From JAVZLH01 sp049700435 (GTDB lineage Archaea > Thermoproteota > Bathyarchaeia > Bathyarchaeales > Bathycorpusculaceae): a stretch of 25,139 nucleotides of DNA. Both the position numbers and the translations under genes were made by a program. This document shows, piece by piece, positions 21,611-25,139 of this stretch. Location: the NCBI GenBank assembly GCA_049700435.1, contig JBNAVK010000019.1:1-25139 (forward strand). The letters run 5' to 3'. How positions within the stretch are numbered: position 1 is the first letter of the stretch; the number at the start of each line of letters is the position of its first letter. Under the pieces are notes generated by a model that had not been told where the DNA came from, ran no database searches, and saw nothing but the letters and a program-made list of their open reading frames with translations.

Positions 21611-23722
21611 ATGCCCAAATTTAGGCAAACAACTGAAATCCTCAAGTTAATGGATAGAAAGGAAAACATCCGCAACATCGGCATAATCGCTCACATAGAC
21701 CACGGAAAAACAACAATGACAGACTCGCTGCTCGCTGAAGCTGGGCTGCTGCCGCCCGAAATAGCTGGAAAAGCACGAGTTTTGGACTATTTGGAGGAAG
21801 AGCAAAAACGTGGAATAACGATAAAAACAGCAAACATATCCTTGCTACACGAAAAAGACGGCAACGCCTACCTAATTAACTTGGTTGACACGCCGGGGCA
21901 TGTGGATTTCACTGGCAAAGTCACTAGGGCTTTGAGAGCCATAGACGGGGCGGTTGTTGTTGTGGATGCTGTGGAAGAGGTTATGGTTCAAACAGAAACC
22001 GTGACACGTCAAGCCCTAGAAGAACGAGTCAGACCAGTTCTTTTCATAAACAAGGTTGACCGTCTAATAAAAGAGTTGAAGCTCACTCCAGAAGAGATTC
22101 AAACGCGTTTTCTCCGTATAATCCGTGACTTCAACAATCTGATTGAAATTTACGGGGAAGAAGAGTTTAAGGAAAAGTGGAAAGTTGACCCAGCAAAGGA
22201 AACTGTTGCCTTCGGCTCAGCCCTCCACAAATGGGGTTTCACCCTAAAAACCGCCCAAGAAAAGGGAATAAAATTCACAGAGGTAATAGACGCCTACAAG
22301 GAAAATGACCACCAAACTCTATCCAAAATTATCCCCGTTCACAACGCCATACTCAACATAGTTATAAAGAACATTCCAAACCCAGCGGCAGCCCAGAAAT
22401 ACCGCATACCGAAAATCTGGAAAGGAAACATAAACTCGAAAATAGGAGAGGCTATGATGAACTGCGACGATGAAGGACCAACAACCATGTGCGTAACCAT
22501 GACCCAAACAGACCCAAAGGAAGGTTTAGTTACAACTGGAAGACTGTTTTCAGGCTCAATAGAGGCAGACGACCAAATATACTTGGTAAACGCGGAAAAG
22601 GAACAACACGTAAGGCAAGTTTCCATTTACATGGGCGCCCTCAGAGAGGTTGTGGATAAAGTTTCTGCAGGCAACATAGCAGCCGTTTTAGGCGTTGAAG
22701 AGGCTAGGGCTGGCGAAACCATAATTGACATTTCACATAAGGATTTTATGGCTCCCTTTGAACGCATAAGATACATTTCAGAACCAGTCGTGACAGTAGC
22801 CATCGAACCCAAACATCATGAGGATTTGCCGCGGCTGCTGGAAGCCATGAACAGACTTTCAATCGAAGATCCAAACCTTACCGCTACAATAAATAGGGAA
22901 ACTGGCGAGTATCTTTTGAGCGGAATAGGCGAACTCCACCTAGAAATAGCCCTTAAAACCTTAAGAGATTACAGCGGCGGAATAGAAATCGCCGTGTCAA
23001 AGCCCACGGTGGTTTACGGAGAAAGCGTCACCAAACAAGGAAAAACCGTCATGGCAAAAAGCCCAAACAAGCATAACATTGTTTGGGTGAAAGTTGAGCC
23101 CTCAGAACAAGAGGCTGGAAACGTTTGGGCATCTGACGAAAACAGAAATATCCTCGTAAACTTGGCAAAAGAAGCTGAAAAACTTCAAAATGTAAAGGAA
23201 AGCGTGGTTGCTGGCTTCAAATGGGCATGTAAAGCTGGACCCTTATGCAACGAACCTTTAAGAAACGTGAAAGTTAAGCTTTTAGACGCACAACTTCATG
23301 AAGACCCTTCACACCGCAATCCAGCCCAAATAATGCCAGCCATGCGCCGAGCAATTTTCGCTTCATTCCTAACGGCAAAGCCGACGCTTTTAGAACCTAT
23401 TTACAAGATTGCGGTTTCTGTTCCACACAAGTGGATGGGTGAATGCACAAGCATAATAACCCACAGAAGGGGCAAAATATTGTCATCCGAACAGAAAGGG
23501 GCATTAACCATTATCACTGGGTACATTCCAGTTGCAGAGTCTTTAGGCTTATCTGAGGAAATGCGTTCGGTAACTTCTGGACACGCATTTTGGCAGAGTT
23601 CCTTTGACCGCTGGGAGAAAATCCCAGAAAACATAGCAGCGGAGGTTATAAGGCAAGTTCGTGAAAGAAAAGGCTTACCGCCAGAAATACCAAAACCAGA
23701 AGAGTTCATTGACGCTGGATGA
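21611..23722 (+). CDS. fusA: translation elongation factor EF-2
   Basis: EF-2 is the GTPase that drives ribosomal translocation. G motifs in order are AHIDHGKTTMTDSLL (G1), RGITIKTANISL (G2), DTPGHVDF (G3), NKVD (G4) and GSAL (G5). Domains II to V follow, with SHRNPAQIMPAMRRA holding the histidine that archaea and eukaryotes modify to diphthamide. I choose ATG 21611, where GGAGA lies a few bases upstream and the family N-terminus (MPKFRQTTEILKLM) begins, giving 703 residues. The frame stays open back to 21557 but the extra residues look non-coding. Six bases separate it from the DNA glycosylase gene. Confidence 0.95.
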   Translation: MPKFRQTTEILKLMDRKENIRNIGIIAHIDHGKTTMTDSLLAEAGLLPPEIAGKARVLDYLEEEQKRGITIKTANISLLHEKDGNAYLINLVDTPGHVDFTGKVTRALRAIDGAVVVVDAVEEVMVQTETVTRQALEERVRPVLFINKVDRLIKELKLTPEEIQTRFLRIIRDFNNLIEIYGEEEFKEKWKVDPAKETVAFGSALHKWGFTLKTAQEKGIKFTEVIDAYKENDHQTLSKIIPVHNAILNIVIKNIPNPAAAQKYRIPKIWKGNINSKIGEAMMNCDDEGPTTMCVTMTQTDPKEGLVTTGRLFSGSIEADDQIYLVNAEKEQHVRQVSIYMGALREVVDKVSAGNIAAVLGVEEARAGETIIDISHKDFMAPFERIRYISEPVVTVAIEPKHHEDLPRLLEAMNRLSIEDPNLTATINRETGEYLLSGIGELHLEIALKTLRDYSGGIEIAVSKPTVVYGESVTKQGKTVMAKSPNKHNIVWVKVEPSEQEAGNVWASDENRNILVNLAKEAEKLQNVKESVVAGFKWACKAGPLCNEPLRNVKVKLLDAQLHEDPSHRNPAQIMPAMRRAIFASFLTAKPTLLEPIYKIAVSVPHKWMGECTSIITHRRGKILSSEQKGALTIITGYIPVAESLGLSEEMRSVTSGHAFWQSSFDRWEKIPENIAAEVIRQVRERKGLPPEIPKPEEFIDAG

Positions 23723-23728
23723 GTTGAC

Positions 23729-24601
23729 ATGAATATTCAGCTTAACAGTCCGCTCATGTTCAATCTGGACTTCACCTTATGCTGTGGTCAATCTTTCAGA
23801 TGGGAAAAACTTGGCGAATGGTGGTATGGCATCGTCAGAGACAAAGTTTTCAAAGTGCGCCAATTCAACAGCGAACTCCAGTTTAAAGGTGTAGACAAAG
23901 ACTTTGTCATGGAGTATTTTGGGCTTTACGATGACTTGCCGAAAATTTTGTCTAAAATTGCGAAAGACAAACATATAAAAGAGGTTGTTAAAGCCTTTAA
24001 AGGTCTACGTATTTTGCGCCAAGACCCTTGGGAATGCCTAATCTCCTACATCTGCGCAACATACAAGAACATCCCAGCAATAAAACAGATGCTTTTCAAG
24101 CTTTCTAAAAGGTTTGGAAGAAAACGTGTTTTTGATGGACATGAGTTTTACACTTTTCCAGAGCCAACTGTTCTTGCGAAGGCAAACGTTGCGGATTTAG
24201 CCGAGTGCGGTTTGGGTTACAGAGCAAAATATGTCTTGGAAACGGCGAAAAAGGTGCACAACTACGACATCAACCTAGAAGAATTGAAAGGCAAGAGTTA
24301 CATGGACGCGAGGAGCGAGTTGCTGAGTCTTTCAGGGGTTGGATTGAAGGTTGCGGACTGTGTTCTGCTCTTTTCCCTCGGGAAACTGGAGGCTTTTCCA
24401 GTTGACGCTTGGGTGAAGCGCGCTGTTCTAAGATGTTACGCAGACCATTTCGAAAGGGAGTTCGTTGAAAAAATTTCCTTTAAAAGGTCTCTCTCTAAGT
24501 CTGAGTATGAGAGGCTTAACTTTTTTGGGCGAAGCTATTTCAGGGAGTATGCTGGCTACGCTCAAGAATACATTTACCATTTCGAAAGAACCAAAACCTA
24601 A
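23729..24601 (+). CDS. ogg: 8-oxoguanine DNA glycosylase (Ogg1-type)
   Basis: This 290-residue base-excision repair enzyme removes 8-oxoguanine. The N-terminal part matches the OGG domain (LDFTLCCGQSFRWEK). The helix-hairpin-helix reads LSLSGVGLKVADCVLLFSLG, in which the lysine is the Schiff-base nucleophile, and AFPVDAWVKRAVLR carries the catalytic aspartate. QDPWECLISYICATYKNI is another conserved OGG block. Its end overlaps the end of the convergent downstream gene by four bases. The EF-2 gene is immediately upstream, so it may be co-transcribed. Confidence 0.9.
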   Translation: MNIQLNSPLMFNLDFTLCCGQSFRWEKLGEWWYGIVRDKVFKVRQFNSELQFKGVDKDFVMEYFGLYDDLPKILSKIAKDKHIKEVVKAFKGLRILRQDPWECLISYICATYKNIPAIKQMLFKLSKRFGRKRVFDGHEFYTFPEPTVLAKANVADLAECGLGYRAKYVLETAKKVHNYDINLEELKGKSYMDARSELLSLSGVGLKVADCVLLFSLGKLEAFPVDAWVKRAVLRCYADHFEREFVEKISFKRSLSKSEYERLNFFGRSYFREYAGYAQEYIYHFERTKT

Positions 24602-24957
24602 ATTAGACCTTTATCCTTCAAAAGCTGGGCTGCTTGAACACCGTTCGTAGTTGTTATGACAACAGCCTCGGAGATGAGTCTCTCAGCGTTTAGATAATTG
24701 TGCTGTTTTACTTGTTCAATAGCATCTTCAAGCTTCGTGTTAACGCCTCGAAAACCATCAATTCCAGACGCCCCAGCCGCTATGTTAACCTCGCCGATTA
24801 ACGCCCTAAAATAAGCAACTAAAAGCTTCTCAGCGCCAGAAATCTCCTCTTCTCGCGCATCGCTTAAACTTTCTAGAAGCTTTGCAGCCAAAATTAGGTT
24901 CGCCTTTATTCTTTCCGTGCAATGAAATGTAATCAAAGCCTTCTTAACTTCAGACAC
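24598..24957 (-). CDS. hypothetical protein, mostly helical
   Basis: I do not recognise a family. I choose GTG 24957, where GAGAGG lies a few bases upstream, giving 119 residues; the longer frame to 25038 adds a Cys/Phe/Trp-rich stretch that looks non-coding. The protein is largely helical (KANLILAAKLLESLSDAREE, GAEKLLVAYFRALIGEVNIAA, TKLEDAIEQVKQHNYLNAERLISEAV) with a Gly-rich turn near the middle (GASGIDGFRGV). The composition suggests a soluble four-helix-like cytoplasmic protein. It lies between ogg (convergent) and a tRNA gene (divergent). Confidence 0.65.
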   Translation of the reverse strand: MSEVKKALITFHCTERIKANLILAAKLLESLSDAREEEISGAEKLLVAYFRALIGEVNIAAGASGIDGFRGVNTKLEDAIEQVKQHNYLNAERLISEAVVITTTNGVQAAQLLKDKGLI

Positions 24958-25054
24958 ACATTTCCTCTCAAACAAAAATAGCCAACAAAAAGGATAAACC
25001 TTATGCATAAGACACTTGAAAACCGCCCAACAAACCATTTAAAATGCGGAAACG

Positions 25055-25063
25055 TTTAAATTA
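25055..25063 (+). promoter_or_regulatory. possible TATA box of the tRNA gene
   Basis: TTTAAATTA lies about 40 bases before the tRNA 5' end, suitable for an archaeal promoter with a short trimmed leader. Confidence 0.4.
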
Positions 25064-25097
25064 CTTTCAAAAACGAATATTAGTAGACGCTCAAAAA

Positions 25098-25139
25098 GGG
25101 CCCGTAGCTCAGCTAGGTTAGAGCGACAGGCTCATAACC
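25098..25139 (+). tRNA. tRNA gene with CAT anticodon, 3' truncated (Met or Ile2)
   Basis: The first 42 bases of a tRNA are present. They give acceptor strand GGGCCCG, T8-A9, D stem GCTC/GAGC with loop AGCTAGGTTA, anticodon stem ACAGG and loop CTCATAA with anticodon CAT. The window ends two bases into the 3' half of the anticodon stem. The stem lacks the three G-C pairs usual for initiator tRNA, so elongator Met or the modified-C34 Ile2 tRNA is likely. The GGGCCCG acceptor is Ile-like, but the discriminator base is outside the window. Confidence 0.85.

Noticed and set aside
24958..25038. N-terminal extension of the unknown minus-strand gene, Cys/Phe/Trp-rich.
   Set aside because: GTG 24957 has a ribosome site and the extension lies where the promoter should be.
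1..25139. CRISPR arrays, insertion sequences, replication origins and rRNA genes.
   Set aside because: No repeat-spacer pattern, transposase, origin-like repeat cluster or rRNA sequence was seen.

Overview
The window reads as a piece of an archaeal chromosome. Archaeal markers are a GHMP-type shikimate kinase, type II 3-dehydroquinate synthase, a PurP-type FAICAR synthetase, EF-2 with a diphthamide-type histidine region, an atypical COG2112-like kinase, GGTGA ribosome binding sites and TATA boxes placed about 25 bases before inferred starts. By gene content and style I would guess a Bathyarchaeia-like or other TACK-group archaeon, but the lineage is not proven by the sequence.

Layout: (1) 2-3964 (+), a tight leucine-type cluster leuC(partial)-leuD-leuB-leuA. 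(2) 4035-6536 (+), a promoter, a threonine-rich leader peptide inside two alternative hairpins, then thrB-thrC. (3) 6553-8810 (-), tyrA and a chorismate mutase/aminotransferase fusion. (4) 8906-16314 (+), a second promoter and leader peptide rich in Thr plus Phe/Tyr/Trp, then aspartokinase-aroB'-aroD-aroE-aroK-aroA-aroC, almost all overlapping or abutting. (5) 16324-20389, purE (class II-like)-purC on +, a decayed membrane-protein gene, a small frameshifted gene and a hicBA module, and purP on -. (6) 20470-25139, a small hypothetical gene, an atypical kinase, EF-2, an Ogg-type DNA glycosylase, a conserved-looking unknown gene and the start of a CAT-anticodon tRNA gene cut by the window edge.

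The main discovery is the pair of leader peptides. The first (4078-4149) has eight consecutive Thr codons and precedes thrB-thrC. The second (8945-9019) has five consecutive Thr codons followed by seven aromatic codons among its last twelve, and precedes an operon starting with aspartokinase and continuing with the shikimate pathway. Each leader has its Thr codons in the loop of a perfect 10-11 bp hairpin, followed by a second 10-11 bp hairpin with a T run just before the first structural gene. This is the layout of ribosome-mediated attenuation as known for the thr and phe/trp operons of enteric bacteria. The second leader would read two end-product families at once. That fits the archaeal route in which aspartate semialdehyde, made from the aspartokinase product, feeds both threonine and dehydroquinate.

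Together the genes form an amino-acid and purine biosynthesis island: branched-chain, threonine, tyrosine/phenylalanine and chorismate synthesis, then three purine steps, next to translation and repair genes.
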